From AG25 sp035604455 (GTDB lineage Bacteria; Gemmatimonadota; Gemmatimonadetes; Gemmatimonadales; GWC2-71-9), in NCBI GenBank assembly GCA_035604455.1, contig DATNIM010000042.1, positions 1 to 64,000 on the forward strand: DNA of 64,000 nt. The letters are read 5' to 3'. The notes under the pieces were generated by a model, which saw nothing but the letters and a program-made list of their open reading frames with translations, did no database searches and was not told the DNA's origin. The position numbers were made by a program, and so were the translations under genes. Below are positions 23,678 through 32,136 of the stretch, piece after piece. Each line of letters opens with the position of its first letter. Position 1 is the first letter of the stretch.

Positions 23678-25060
23678 ATGGAGCAGTCGACGAAGGAAGC
23701 TTGGAAGCGTCTCCTCGACGAGGCGCGGCGGGAACTTCCCGACGCTACGATCCGAACGTGGCTCGAGCCAGCCGAGCCGCTCGCGCTCGACGAAGGTCGC
23801 TTGATCGTCGGCGCTCCGGACCAATTTGCGGTTGAGTGGAACGAATCCAAACACGCCGGCGTGCTCGCCCGAGCCGCGGAGCGCGTGTTTGGCCGCCCCA
23901 CCACCGTCGTCTTCCGCGTGCAGGAAGACCGCCAGCAGCGGCCCCAGATGGATTTCTTCGTCGCCCCCCGCGCGACCATAGCGCCCGAGAAGCAGCCCGT
24001 CGCAACGACGCCGCTCAACGAGCGCTACACGTTCCAGACGTTCGTCATCGGCAAGTCGAACGAGCTCGCCGCGGCGGCGGCCCACGCGGTCGCGGAAGCG
24101 CCCGGCAAGACCTACAACCCCCTCTTCATTTACGGCGCCACGGGGCTCGGCAAGACGCACCTCATGCAGGCGATCGCGCACGCGGTGATCGAGAAGCACC
24201 CGCAGACGCGCCTCCAGTACTTCGGGGCGGAGCAGTTCATCAACGAAGTGATCGAGTCCATCCACGCCCGCACGATGTCGGAGTTTCGTCGGCGGTACCG
24301 CAACGATGTGGACCTCTTCCTCGTCGACGACGTGCATTTCCTGGAAGGCAAGGAAATGACGCAGGAGGAGTTCTTCCACACGTTCAATGCACTGTTCGAA
24401 GCGCATAAACAGATCGTGCTGACGTCGGACCGGGCCCCGAAGGAGATTCCCGGTCTCGAGGACCGGCTGATCTCGCGCTTCGAGTGGGGCATGGTGGCCG
24501 ACATCGGCCACCCGGACCTGGAACACCGGATCGCCATCCTACGCAAGAAGGCCGAGCAGGACCATCTCGAGCTCACCATCCCGGACGACGTGCTACGCTT
24601 CATCGCCGAGCACGTCCGCTCGAGCGTCCGGGAGCTCGAAGGGTGCATCATCAAGCTCCTGCTCTTCGCCTCCCTCAAGAACCGCGAGGTCACGATCGAG
24701 CTCGCGCGCGACGCCTTGTCGGACAAGATCCGCCAGGGCGAGGAGGGGGCCTCCTACATCGGCCAGGCCAATCCGAGCATCGACCGGGTGCAGGAGGTGG
24801 TCGCGCGCCGCTGGGGCGTGACCCCGGAGGGGCTGCGCTCGAAGGCGCGGACCAAGACGCTCACGATCCCCCGGCAGGTGGCGATGTACTTGGCGCGGAA
24901 CATGCTCGGCATGCAGCTCGTCGAAATCGGTCAGGCCTTTGGCGGGCGCGACCACTCGACGGTGATCCACTCCGTGGACAAGGTCGAGCGCCAGATGATC
25001 CGCGACCGGACGTTCAAGGATCGGGTGGAAATGGCACGGCAGGAGTTGTCCGCACTCTAG
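23678..25060 (+). CDS. dnaA: chromosomal replication initiator DnaA
   Basis: The 460-residue initiator has domain I (residues 1-80), a short linker, the AAA+ domain (residues 120-330; Walker A GATGLGKTH, Walker B LFLVDDVHFL, sensor 1 TSDRAPKEI) and the C-terminal DNA-binding domain with RQVAMYLARNMLG and the signature FGGRDHSTVIHSVDKVE. It binds DnaA boxes and opens oriC. Upstream box and promoter are described separately. Start ATG at 23678 is the family-typical start; the ribosome site is poor. Confidence 0.98.
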   Translation: MEQSTKEAWKRLLDEARRELPDATIRTWLEPAEPLALDEGRLIVGAPDQFAVEWNESKHAGVLARAAERVFGRPTTVVFRVQEDRQQRPQMDFFVAPRATIAPEKQPVATTPLNERYTFQTFVIGKSNELAAAAAHAVAEAPGKTYNPLFIYGATGLGKTHLMQAIAHAVIEKHPQTRLQYFGAEQFINEVIESIHARTMSEFRRRYRNDVDLFLVDDVHFLEGKEMTQEEFFHTFNALFEAHKQIVLTSDRAPKEIPGLEDRLISRFEWGMVADIGHPDLEHRIAILRKKAEQDHLELTIPDDVLRFIAEHVRSSVRELEGCIIKLLLFASLKNREVTIELARDALSDKIRQGEEGASYIGQANPSIDRVQEVVARRWGVTPEGLRSKARTKTLTIPRQVAMYLARNMLGMQLVEIGQAFGGRDHSTVIHSVDKVERQMIRDRTFKDRVEMARQELSAL

Positions 25061-25290
25061 GCCACATGTGGGAAGGGCGATGTGACGAGCGTGGGGAAGC
25101 GGACGAACCATGTGGATCGAGGCCGACCTGCCCACACTCCACACACGGTGCCCACATGCTGTGACGGGCGCATCAGGCTCATCGCGCAGGGCTTAAGCGA
25201 ACCGCCAACATTTCCCCGCGCTCTACTACTACTACTAGTATTTCTATATAGTATAGTAGTAGTAAGCTTCGCCTCCTCGATTCCAACTCG
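25061..25290. other. putative replication origin (oriC) in the dnaA-dnaN gap
   Basis: The 239-base gap holds DnaA-box-like 9-mers: TGTGGGAAG (25067-25075) and TGTGGATCG (25111-25119) on one strand and CTGCCCACA (25128-25136) and GTGCCCACA (25148-25156) on the other. Next come the GC-rich block CCCCGCGCT (25214-25222) and five CTA repeats (25223-25237), an AT-rich core and TAGTAGTAGTAA (25254-25265). CTA/TAG runs next to a GC block resemble the DnaA-trio unwinding element. The CTA run and TAG run form an inverted repeat. A TATAGT at 25252-25257 could also be a -10 for dnaN. Confidence 0.7.
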
Positions 25291-25299
25291 GACCAGGCC

Positions 25300-26406
25300 A
25301 TGAAGTTCACGATCACGCGGGAAGCCTTGCAGGAGGGTCTCGTCGCCGTGGCGGCCGCCGTGCCGGCGAAGACGACGCTCCCGGTGCTGGCCAACGTGCT
25401 GCTCGAGGCCGGCCCCCACGGGCTGCGGTTGTCCGGCACCGACTTGGACATCGCGGTCAGCATGACCGTGGCGGCGGAGGTGGATTCGGAAGGCGCCGTC
25501 ACTCTGCCGGCGAAGAAGCTCGTGGACATTACGCGCGAGCTGCCCGGCGGACCAGTGCGCGTGACGGGCGCGGGCGAGTCCCGCGTGTCGCTCGAATGCG
25601 GTCGTTCGAAGTTCAAGCTTCTCGGGCTCCCGCGGGAGGAGTTCCCGTCGTTCCCCGCGGTGCGGTTCGACGGTGCCTGGAAAGCGGCCGCCGGCGTGGT
25701 TCAGAAGCTGGTCGGCCACGTCACCTTCGCGGCCTCGACCGAGGAGAGCCGGCCGATCCTGAACGGCGTGCTCTGGGAGCTGCGCCCGGATCGTATGCGG
25801 ATGGTCGCCACGAACGGCCATCGGCTGGCGAAGATGGATGTACCGGCAAGCGGCGGGTCGACGGCAGACTTGATCGTGCCGCCCAAGGCACTGGAGCAGG
25901 TGCGGCGCCTCATCCCGGCCGAGGCGGCGCTCGAGATCGCGCGCAGCGACAACCACATCGGCTTCCGGGCGGGCGGCGCCCTCGTGTTCTCCCGGCTCAT
26001 CGAGGGGCCGTACCCGAACTACGAGCAGGTGATTCCGCGCGAGAACGACAAGTCCGCGACGGCAGACCGCGCGGCCCTCGCCGCCGCGCTGCGGCGGATG
26101 AGCGTGGTGGCGAGCGACCAGACACACCGGATCCGGCTCGCCTTCTCGGGGGGCAGCGTCAAGTTCTCGGTGCAGACGCCGGACTTGGGCGAAGCGCAAG
26201 ACGAGCTCGCGGTGACCTACGAGGGCGAGCCGCTCGAAATCGGGTTCAACGCGACCTACCTGCTCGAGATCCTCAAGTTCATGCCCACCGACGAGGTGCG
26301 GTTCACGTTCAAGGCGCCCGAGCGGGCTGCGACGATCGAGCCCGTTGGCTGGGACGACCCGGCGAGCTACATGGCGCTCGTAATGCCGCTCCGCCTCGTC
26401 GACTGA
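25300..26406 (+). CDS. dnaN: DNA polymerase III beta subunit (sliding clamp)
   Basis: This 368-residue clamp has three repeated domains; recognisable text includes TTLPVLANVLLEA, GLRLSGTDLDI, LVGHVTFAASTEESRPILNGVL split around residues 130-155, VATNGHRLAK, and the C-terminal PVGWDDPASYMALVMPLRL (standard beta ends in MPMRL). The dimer ring tethers polymerase III and other partners. It directly follows the putative origin. The convergent mtgA gene ends 21 bases away without an obvious terminator between them. Confidence 0.97.
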   Translation: MKFTITREALQEGLVAVAAAVPAKTTLPVLANVLLEAGPHGLRLSGTDLDIAVSMTVAAEVDSEGAVTLPAKKLVDITRELPGGPVRVTGAGESRVSLECGRSKFKLLGLPREEFPSFPAVRFDGAWKAAAGVVQKLVGHVTFAASTEESRPILNGVLWELRPDRMRMVATNGHRLAKMDVPASGGSTADLIVPPKALEQVRRLIPAEAALEIARSDNHIGFRAGGALVFSRLIEGPYPNYEQVIPRENDKSATADRAALAAALRRMSVVASDQTHRIRLAFSGGSVKFSVQTPDLGEAQDELAVTYEGEPLEIGFNATYLLEILKFMPTDEVRFTFKAPERAATIEPVGWDDPASYMALVMPLRLVD

Positions 26407-26427
26407 CGCTCAGCTAACAATCCGGTC

Positions 26428-27327
26428 CTAGGGTGGTGGGAGGGACTCTGTGTCCCGGCCCGGCGGCCGTCCCGTATCGACCGAATCTTGGGGGATCGCG
26501 GCCGGCGCCTCAGCGGGGAGCGGAGTGATCGCGCCCGTGTCGAGCGTTGAGTCGAGGCCGACCCGCGGCGCTGCCGTGTCCGCCTCGGAGTCCTCCGCTG
26601 GCAAGCTCACGGGGACACCCGTGTAACGCTCCAGGATCAGGGTGCGGCGCAGCGCCCACCCGGGCGAGGGGCGAGCGGGGTTCGCGCGGCGTGGCGACGG
26701 AAGCGCGGCCACGAGTGCCGCGGCCGCGGAATCGTCGAGCTCGGATGCCTCGCGACCGAAATAGCGGCGGCTCGCCTCCTCCGCGCCCCAGGTTCCCCCA
26801 CCCCACTCCGCCAGGTTTAGGTAGAGCTCGAGGATGCGACTCTTCCCCAGAGCTCCCTCCAGCCGCACCGCCGTCACCGCCTCCTTCAGCTTGCGCAAGA
26901 GACTTCGCGACGGAGAGAGGTAGAGGTTTTTTGCGAGTTGCTGGCTGATCGTGCTCGCGCCGCGGAGCCGCGCGCGGCGCTCCCACACCTGCCGGACGGC
27001 GCCTATTCCCGAAGCGCGATCGAGCCCCAAGGCGTCCTCGAGCTCAGCGAAGTCGATGCCGTGATGAGTCCAGAACCGCGAGTCTTCGCCGATGACCACC
27101 ATGCGGCGCAACGCGGGCGTCATTGCCTCGAGCGGCGTCGGGCGGTAGCGCGGGGTCGGAGCCGTGGTGCCCTGGGTCGCGCGCTCCATCATCGCCGTTT
27201 CCCGCGGCCAGTGGGTCCGCCACCAGACGGGCGGTGGCCACACGGCGAGGAGCCACACGAGAGCGACGACGGCCGCCGCCGCGGCTGCCCGGCGAACCAC
27301 AGAGGCCCAGGACAAGACGCTGGGCAC
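26428..27327 (-). CDS. mtgA: monofunctional peptidoglycan glycosyltransferase
   Basis: The 299-residue protein has an N-terminal TM helix (AAAAAAVVALVWLLAVW) and a GT51 domain with motif 1 EDSRFWTHHGID (catalytic Glu), motif 2 GASTISQQLAKNLYL, motif 3 RKLKEAVTAVRLE and motif 4 ILELYLNLAEWG. It polymerises lipid II glycan chains. There is no transpeptidase domain; a 60-residue Pro/Asp-rich tail follows. It is the last gene of a minus-strand run that starts below rnpB. Confidence 0.92.
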   Translation of the reverse strand: MPSVLSWASVVRRAAAAAAVVALVWLLAVWPPPVWWRTHWPRETAMMERATQGTTAPTPRYRPTPLEAMTPALRRMVVIGEDSRFWTHHGIDFAELEDALGLDRASGIGAVRQVWERRARLRGASTISQQLAKNLYLSPSRSLLRKLKEAVTAVRLEGALGKSRILELYLNLAEWGGGTWGAEEASRRYFGREASELDDSAAAALVAALPSPRRANPARPSPGWALRRTLILERYTGVPVSLPAEDSEADTAAPRVGLDSTLDTGAITPLPAEAPAAIPQDSVDTGRPPGRDTESLPPP

Positions 27328-27343
27328 TCGTGTCGGTAGGGCG

Positions 27344-28078
27344 CTAGCGAGAGGAGCTTCGGGTGGAGACGCCGTAGAGGTCTCCTGCTGCGAGGCCGCT
27401 CGTCCCGGTCATGGTCGAGGCTACGACACCCACCCGGTCCGGCCCCCCAAGTGAGAGCCCGAAGGTGAAGCCGGTTCGCCGGAAGGCGCGGTCCCAGTCG
27501 ATCCTGAACGACACGCCGAGCCGGGTCCGACCCTGGGTGACGAGACTCGCGGTGGCCGCGAACCCGAGCGCAGAGTCCGCGGTCAGGCGTCCGAGCCCGG
27601 ACACTGAAAGGAGGGACCCGATCGGATGGAAGGTGGCGCTTGGGACGAGGGTCGTGGGCTGCTCAAGCCCGCGCACAACGGGATGCCCGATGTTCGCGAG
27701 CACCCCGGCCAGCGCGAGACCGGGGCGCTCGGTGACCACGAGCCCGGCATCCCACCCGGTCGCTTTCGTGTTCCCTCGATAGAGCGCGAGCGCGAGGCCG
27801 CCCGAGAGACCCGGCCTGCCCGCCGCGATGGCCGCGCGATACGTGTCGCCCACGCTGCCCGAGAAGACGTCATGCTGGTATCCGAACCCAACGCCGCGCG
27901 AGTCGAGGCTGAAGGTGGCTTGGCGCAGCCGGCCGCCCGATCCGAGGGGGCTGCCGGAGAGCCCAAGGTGGAGCGACGCTTCGGGGGTCACCGCGAGGCC
28001 CGCCGGATTCACCCAGAGGGCCCGAGCGTCAACCAGGTCGCTCGGCGTGCCTTCGGCGCTCGCGCGGTTGGGCGCCAC
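27344..28078 (-). CDS. predicted exported beta-strand-rich protein, unknown
   Basis: The 244 residues from GTG 28078 are rich in Gly, Ser and alternating beta strands, ending in an aromatic-poor but strand-like C-terminus, like small outer-membrane barrels or PorV-like proteins. In-frame codons upstream (to about 28141) read as a signal peptide, WWSPSLVAAALLWPALAVAQ, but contain no ATG, GTG or TTG before the upstream gene's stop. The GTG at 28078 would begin just after the cleavage site. Real translation probably starts upstream at an unusual codon, or a base is missing. It ends 16 bases before mtgA. Confidence 0.55.
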   Translation of the reverse strand: MAPNRASAEGTPSDLVDARALWVNPAGLAVTPEASLHLGLSGSPLGSGGRLRQATFSLDSRGVGFGYQHDVFSGSVGDTYRAAIAAGRPGLSGGLALALYRGNTKATGWDAGLVVTERPGLALAGVLANIGHPVVRGLEQPTTLVPSATFHPIGSLLSVSGLGRLTADSALGFAATASLVTQGRTRLGVSFRIDWDRAFRRTGFTFGLSLGGPDRVGVVASTMTGTSGLAAGDLYGVSTRSSSR

Positions 28079-28146
28079 CTGAGCGACGGCGAGTGCCGGC
28101 CAGAGCAGGGCTGCGGCTACGAGTGACGGACTCCACCAGCGCCGGG

Positions 28147-28980
28147 CTACGGGAGCACCGCGACCGTGGAGTGCAGAATCTGGGTGACCGGCATCGTAAG
28201 GTTTTGCACGGGCAAGCTGACGGTCAGATCCGTGGAATCGCGGGACTCCCCGCCCAAAAAGCGCCCGTCGTCGGCGATCCGGGCCTGGGTAGCCGTGACG
28301 CCCTTACCCGTGACGGTAAACGGCTGGCCGTTGTTCGCTCCTGACCCGGCCACCGTAAACGTGCCTTGGGCCTCGATGCGAAGGCTCCAGCCATCCCCGT
28401 GGGGCTCCCACGCGGTCGCTTTGGACGAGACGACGGTCCGGCGCGTGACTTCCCCGCCACCCGTTCGGACCGTGACCGATAGCGTGTCGGCCCATGCACC
28501 GCCGAGCTGCGCTCCCTCAGAGGGGATCCGCGGCAGGAAGTCACGGAAGCTGCCAAGGAGGGCCGCGGGCGCGGGAACCGCGGCCAACAGGCTGTCGGTG
28601 GCCGGGGTGCCGCGGAACTCCCCGCGCCGGCTGACGCGCCCCGCGAGGACGAGTGCGCGAACCTTGGCGAGACCCTCGGCGAGCGGCGCGGGCATCCCGG
28701 AGTCAGGGACGACGGAGTCGACCGTGAACGTAGCCGGATAGCCCGCGGTGTCGCCCGGTCCAACGATGGTCGCGCTCACGAACACCCGGGCGCCGAGCTC
28801 TTGGGTTTGTGGCTGGCCGCCGATGGACTGGGTGATGTGCAGATCTCGATGGACGACGTAGCGGACGGCGCAGGGTCCGTAGCGCACAGCCTCAGGCGGG
28901 GTACGAAGCGACAGGCCGGGCGGGGTGACGCCCCCGAAGGCGAGCGAGCCGAGCGCCAGCGCGATGGGTCCCGGCGTCAC
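28147..28980 (-). CDS. hypothetical exported protein
   Basis: The chosen GTG at 28980 overlaps the stop of the upstream small gene by four bases and gives a signal peptide (GPIALALGSLAFGGV), making 277 residues. The rest is strand-rich with repeated Thr/Val segments (TLSVTVRTGGGEVTRRTVV, QGTFTVAGSGANNGQPF) and looks like a secreted beta-sandwich protein. No catalytic motif is recognised. It is in a minus-strand run with the neighbouring barrel-like protein and mtgA, so an envelope role is plausible. Confidence 0.65.
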   Translation of the reverse strand: MTPGPIALALGSLAFGGVTPPGLSLRTPPEAVRYGPCAVRYVVHRDLHITQSIGGQPQTQELGARVFVSATIVGPGDTAGYPATFTVDSVVPDSGMPAPLAEGLAKVRALVLAGRVSRRGEFRGTPATDSLLAAVPAPAALLGSFRDFLPRIPSEGAQLGGAWADTLSVTVRTGGGEVTRRTVVSSKATAWEPHGDGWSLRIEAQGTFTVAGSGANNGQPFTVTGKGVTATQARIADDGRFLGGESRDSTDLTVSLPVQNLTMPVTQILHSTVAVLP

Positions 28981-29213
28981 CCCGTGGGCTCGCGGGCACG
29001 TTCGGCCTTGGTGCGGCCGAAGACGGCCACGAGCTCCGGGCCGTCGCTTGAGACCCGCAGCAGCCGCCACCCCCGCTTGCGCATGTCGGACCGCCATCCG
29101 AGCAGCTTTTGCCATTCCTCATTTGTGGTCCGGAACACACGCAGGTCCGCTACCGTCTCCCATTGAGGCGGATAGGGCTTAAGGGGCGGGGGTGAGGAGG
29201 GCGGTAGAGCCAT
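28977..29213 (-). CDS. small hypothetical protein overlapping rnpB
   Basis: The 78-residue frame ends in GTGA overlap with the next gene, and its middle (TTNEEWQKLLGWRSDMRKRG, then WRLLRVSSDGPELVAVFG) reads like a genuine small soluble protein. The ATG at 29213 lies inside the 3' end of RNase P RNA and has no ribosome site; the true start may be further in (for example GTG near 29138). The first 18 residues are Pro-rich and may be non-coding. Function unknown. Confidence 0.5.
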   Translation of the reverse strand: MALPPSSPPPLKPYPPQWETVADLRVFRTTNEEWQKLLGWRSDMRKRGWRLLRVSSDGPELVAVFGRTKAERAREPTG

Positions 29214-29573
29214 AAGCCGAGTTCTGTTTGCCCACCCAAGGTGGGCAGATGGTCATCTCTCTAGAGCGGCTGTCGCCAGCCGCTTCGTGCGGCCTACCCG
29301 CAGCTCAAGTGACCCGGGTCAGGTCTCGCTGCCTATTTGGCCTTGCTCCGACTGGGGGTTGCCGTGCCGCGCCTGTTACCAGGCACGCGGTGGGCTCTTA
29401 CCCCACCTTTTCACCCTTGCCCCGACTCCGGGGCGGTTTGTTTTCTGTGGCCCTGTCCGTCGCCTTGCGGCGCCCAGGCGTTACCTGGCAGTCTGCCCTG
29501 TGGAGCTCGGACTTTCCTCGACGCGCCCCTTCTGCCAGCGCGCCGCGACCAACACACCCCGCCGCCTCCTCCA
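29194..29573 (-). ncRNA. rnpB: RNase P RNA (bacterial class A-like)
   Basis: Read on the minus strand, the sequence contains the conserved 5' core GAGGAAAGTCCGAGCTC (29503-29519 region) with a downstream AGGGCAGACTGCCAGGTAAC-type P-core block, the GGGTAAGAGCCCACC segment, and the 3' signature ACAGAACTCGGCTTATGG near 29210-29227. The ends pair: GAGGAGGCGG near 29563-29573 with CCGCCCTCCTC near 29193-29203, forming P1. It is the ribozyme subunit partnered by rnpA at 23057. A possible promoter (TTGCCG, 18-base spacing, TACCTT) lies just upstream. Ends are estimated to within about 10 bases. Confidence 0.95.
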
Positions 29574-29648
29574 CCTCGATCCCAAAGGTACGGCGCCCGC
29601 TGCCATTCCGGCAAGGCTAGTGGATGAGCCCGTATTGCCTCAGAGACA

Positions 29649-31676
29649 TCACCGCGTGAGCCGGCGCAGGACGTTTGCAACACTGTCGCTAGCTAGAGGT
29701 TCCGAGGGACTGGGGTGCTTGGCGCCGGCCGCTTGGCCCGGCCCGAGCCAGAAGCCGTCGTTGGCGCCGAAGACCAGGCGCTTAAGCGTGGGCAGATTCC
29801 GAGGTCGGAGGATGTCCGTGGGCAGTTCGACAGCGTGCACCATGTTCAAGCCCCGGGCGCGGTAGGCCGCAAGGAGGGATCGCGTATCGGTCTCCGGCGT
29901 GAACAAGAGCAGCGGTCGGTCCGGTAGGGAGAACCCCCGCAACACCCCAAGCGTGAACCAGTCTCCGGGCGCCTCCTCGAGCCGGACGGCGAAATAGAGG
30001 CCCGGGTGCTCGCGCAGGGCCCTGTCGCGCAGGGCGCGCGCGCGATCGGCCACCGCCTGCTCCAGCAGCTGGTAGTAGGAGCCGAGGAGGCCCTGGTCGC
30101 GGAGTCGCTGGTAGCGTGCTGTCCGTGGAACGGAGTCGAGGAACTGGCGGCTGAGACGCGGTGCCGCCGTCCGCCACGCGACATCACAGAACTCCTGACC
30201 CATCGAATAGTCGGGCGGAGAGCCCGGGGCCTCGAGCTCAAGCGCGAGCGCGGGAATGAATTGTCGCTCACCCCCGGCGAGGCGCGCGAGCGTCGTGAAG
30301 GCCGGCGCCACACCGGCAGACCAAACGGCGGAGTCGAGCGCGCACGGTACACCGCGCGCGTCGCCGCGCGTATCTCGTGACGAGTCACCAGCCACCGGTG
30401 GGACGCGTGCCGGCCAATAGGCGAGCCCCGGTATCCAGGCCACGCTTGTGGGCTGCAGCAGCGTCACGATATCGCTCCAGGCGCGCCGGACCGCGCTGCG
30501 TTCATCGCTCCGGTGGTGCAGGGAATCCGCGATGGCTTGAGGGTCAGCGTCGCCGATGAGCAAGTTCAGGCCAGCTTCGTCCAAGAAGCCGACGAGCGAA
30601 TCGAGCACCGGCGGCCGGACCGCTACGTTCGGCACCGGCGGTGCGAGGAGCGGGATCCACAGGGCGCGCATCCCCGCCTGTCGCACCCACGAAGGGACAC
30701 CGACGGGCCCGGGATCGGCCGGCGGCGGCGCGAGGGGCTCGGTCGCGGCCCCTGGCGGGGCGGCGGGCGGGGCCGGCGCTAGTTCGACGGGACGGGGAGC
30801 CCCGGCGAGCGTGAGCGATGTTGGGTGCTCCGCGGGTGGCACGTGGGCCCACTGGGCCGGACGCCGCGTCCAGCGGGCCAGCGCGGTGAGGAAGTCCTGG
30901 GTGCCCTCGAGAGCCCCGAGTTCGAGGAGCGGCGCGGTCGTCGGCGCGGCTTGGGGTTCGAGCGTCCCGAGGGCGTGTCGGCTCAGGACGACGACGAGCC
31001 CCTCGCCCACGCGCACGGCCGCGACGATCGGGGCGGCGGGGCGCGGTACGGTGCTTCGGGCGGTGCGCACGAAGGCGTGCCGGCTCGCGACGGCAAGCAC
31101 CTGGGACGATCGCCGCACGGCGAGGGGATGGTTGCGCTCGAAGGGAAACGGCTCGTACACCGAGCCGAGGGGAGCTTCGCCGATCCGCTGACCCGCCGCC
31201 CATGGCTGAGGGTGCGCCGCACCGAATGACGCGGTGGTATCCTCGAGCGGTGCGTCGCCGATGCCGATGCCCGCCCCTTCCGATGCGAGCCAGCGGTTGA
31301 TGGTCCAGCGATCGAGAGACCCCGTCCCGTCGCCGCTGTAGCCCACGACGACCACCGCGCCGGTGCGGAGCGCCTGGCTGAGCATCGCCAGGTCTCCCGT
31401 GGTGAGCGCGTCTGAGGGCGCTTCGGGCTCCTGGCCGAGCAGGATGACCAGCGTATGGTAGCGCGACACGTCGGCGAGGGCGACGTGCGGATAAAAGCGC
31501 CGATACTCGACCGTGTAACCCGCGTCGCGCCAGGGGCGCGCCGTCCCGTCGAGCAGCGCCGGATCGGCGAGCGCAAGGTCCAGAACCAACGCCCGGCGCG
31601 CCTGTGGCTCGCACCCGGCGCAGAGCAGCGCGGCCCAAAGCAGGGCGTGGACCGGCGAGCGGGCGAGCCGGCCCAT
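29649..31676 (-). CDS. large predicted lipoprotein, unknown function
   Basis: This 675-residue protein begins with a signal sequence ending LLCAGC (Cys22 in a near-lipobox), so it is probably envelope-anchored. The N-terminal 250 residues look like a Rossmann/GATase-like fold (VLDLALADPALLDG, HTLVILLG, GAVVVVGYSGDG), followed by a Pro/Ala linker (residues 300-330). The C-terminal 340 residues resemble a barrel with GLNLLIGDADPQ, VAWIPGLAYWPAR, LYFAVRLEEAPGDWFTLG and ends with RLTR. No catalytic residues can be assigned. It is 17 bases downstream of another membrane protein gene, with which it probably forms an operon. Confidence 0.7.
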   Translation of the reverse strand: MGRLARSPVHALLWAALLCAGCEPQARRALVLDLALADPALLDGTARPWRDAGYTVEYRRFYPHVALADVSRYHTLVILLGQEPEAPSDALTTGDLAMLSQALRTGAVVVVGYSGDGTGSLDRWTINRWLASEGAGIGIGDAPLEDTTASFGAAHPQPWAAGQRIGEAPLGSVYEPFPFERNHPLAVRRSSQVLAVASRHAFVRTARSTVPRPAAPIVAAVRVGEGLVVVLSRHALGTLEPQAAPTTAPLLELGALEGTQDFLTALARWTRRPAQWAHVPPAEHPTSLTLAGAPRPVELAPAPPAAPPGAATEPLAPPPADPGPVGVPSWVRQAGMRALWIPLLAPPVPNVAVRPPVLDSLVGFLDEAGLNLLIGDADPQAIADSLHHRSDERSAVRRAWSDIVTLLQPTSVAWIPGLAYWPARVPPVAGDSSRDTRGDARGVPCALDSAVWSAGVAPAFTTLARLAGGERQFIPALALELEAPGSPPDYSMGQEFCDVAWRTAAPRLSRQFLDSVPRTARYQRLRDQGLLGSYYQLLEQAVADRARALRDRALREHPGLYFAVRLEEAPGDWFTLGVLRGFSLPDRPLLLFTPETDTRSLLAAYRARGLNMVHAVELPTDILRPRNLPTLKRLVFGANDGFWLGPGQAAGAKHPSPSEPLASDSVANVLRRLTR

Positions 31677-31693
31677 GCGGGGGGTGCGGATGC

Positions 31694-32053
31694 TCAGGGA
31701 GTGCCCGGCGGTCCGGACGGCGCGGGCGTGGCGCCGAGGCGGGCGAGGCCCCGTTGCGCCGCAGTGATGTACGGCAACAACGACGAGTCCCCCTTCGCCC
31801 CCACGGCCAGCACGAACCGATAGTTCACGATCGCCGTGCCCCGGTCCCCGGCACGCTCCGCCTCGTCCGCACGCGCGAGCAGTTTGTCCAGCATCTCCGG
31901 CGTGCGACTGCTGCGACCGGGGTCGGTCCGGAGCACGCTCTCGGTGCGATGGAACAGGAACGCGCCGGCCGCGGCGAGGATGATCGCCGTCGCCCCAAGG
32001 ACGACCGCCAGCTTTCGTCCCGGCGCGGGGGCCGTCGTGAAGTCAGGCTCCAT
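31694..32053 (-). CDS. small single-TM protein with helical tail
   Basis: The 119-residue protein has one N-terminal TM helix (LAVVLGATAIILAAAGAFLF) and a periplasmic helical region (EMLDKLLARADEAERAGDRGTAIVNYRF), which resembles a single TPR. An ATG at 32053 with GGGAG is preferred over one 12 codons upstream. It is just before the large lipoprotein gene and divergent from the AraC-type regulator. Confidence 0.7.
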   Translation of the reverse strand: MEPDFTTAPAPGRKLAVVLGATAIILAAAGAFLFHRTESVLRTDPGRSSRTPEMLDKLLARADEAERAGDRGTAIVNYRFVLAVGAKGDSSLLPYITAAQRGLARLGATPAPSGPPGTP

Positions 32054-32136
32054 CCGATTGTCTCCCAACGCGTTCGGGAAGAATCCCACGTATCTGTTGA
32101 CGTTCCGTTGACAGCCGCGTCCTACTCTTCGCGCCG

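Noticed and set aside
25211..25219. TTTCCCCGC as a DnaA box next to the CTA run
   Set aside because: Only about four of nine bases match the consensus.
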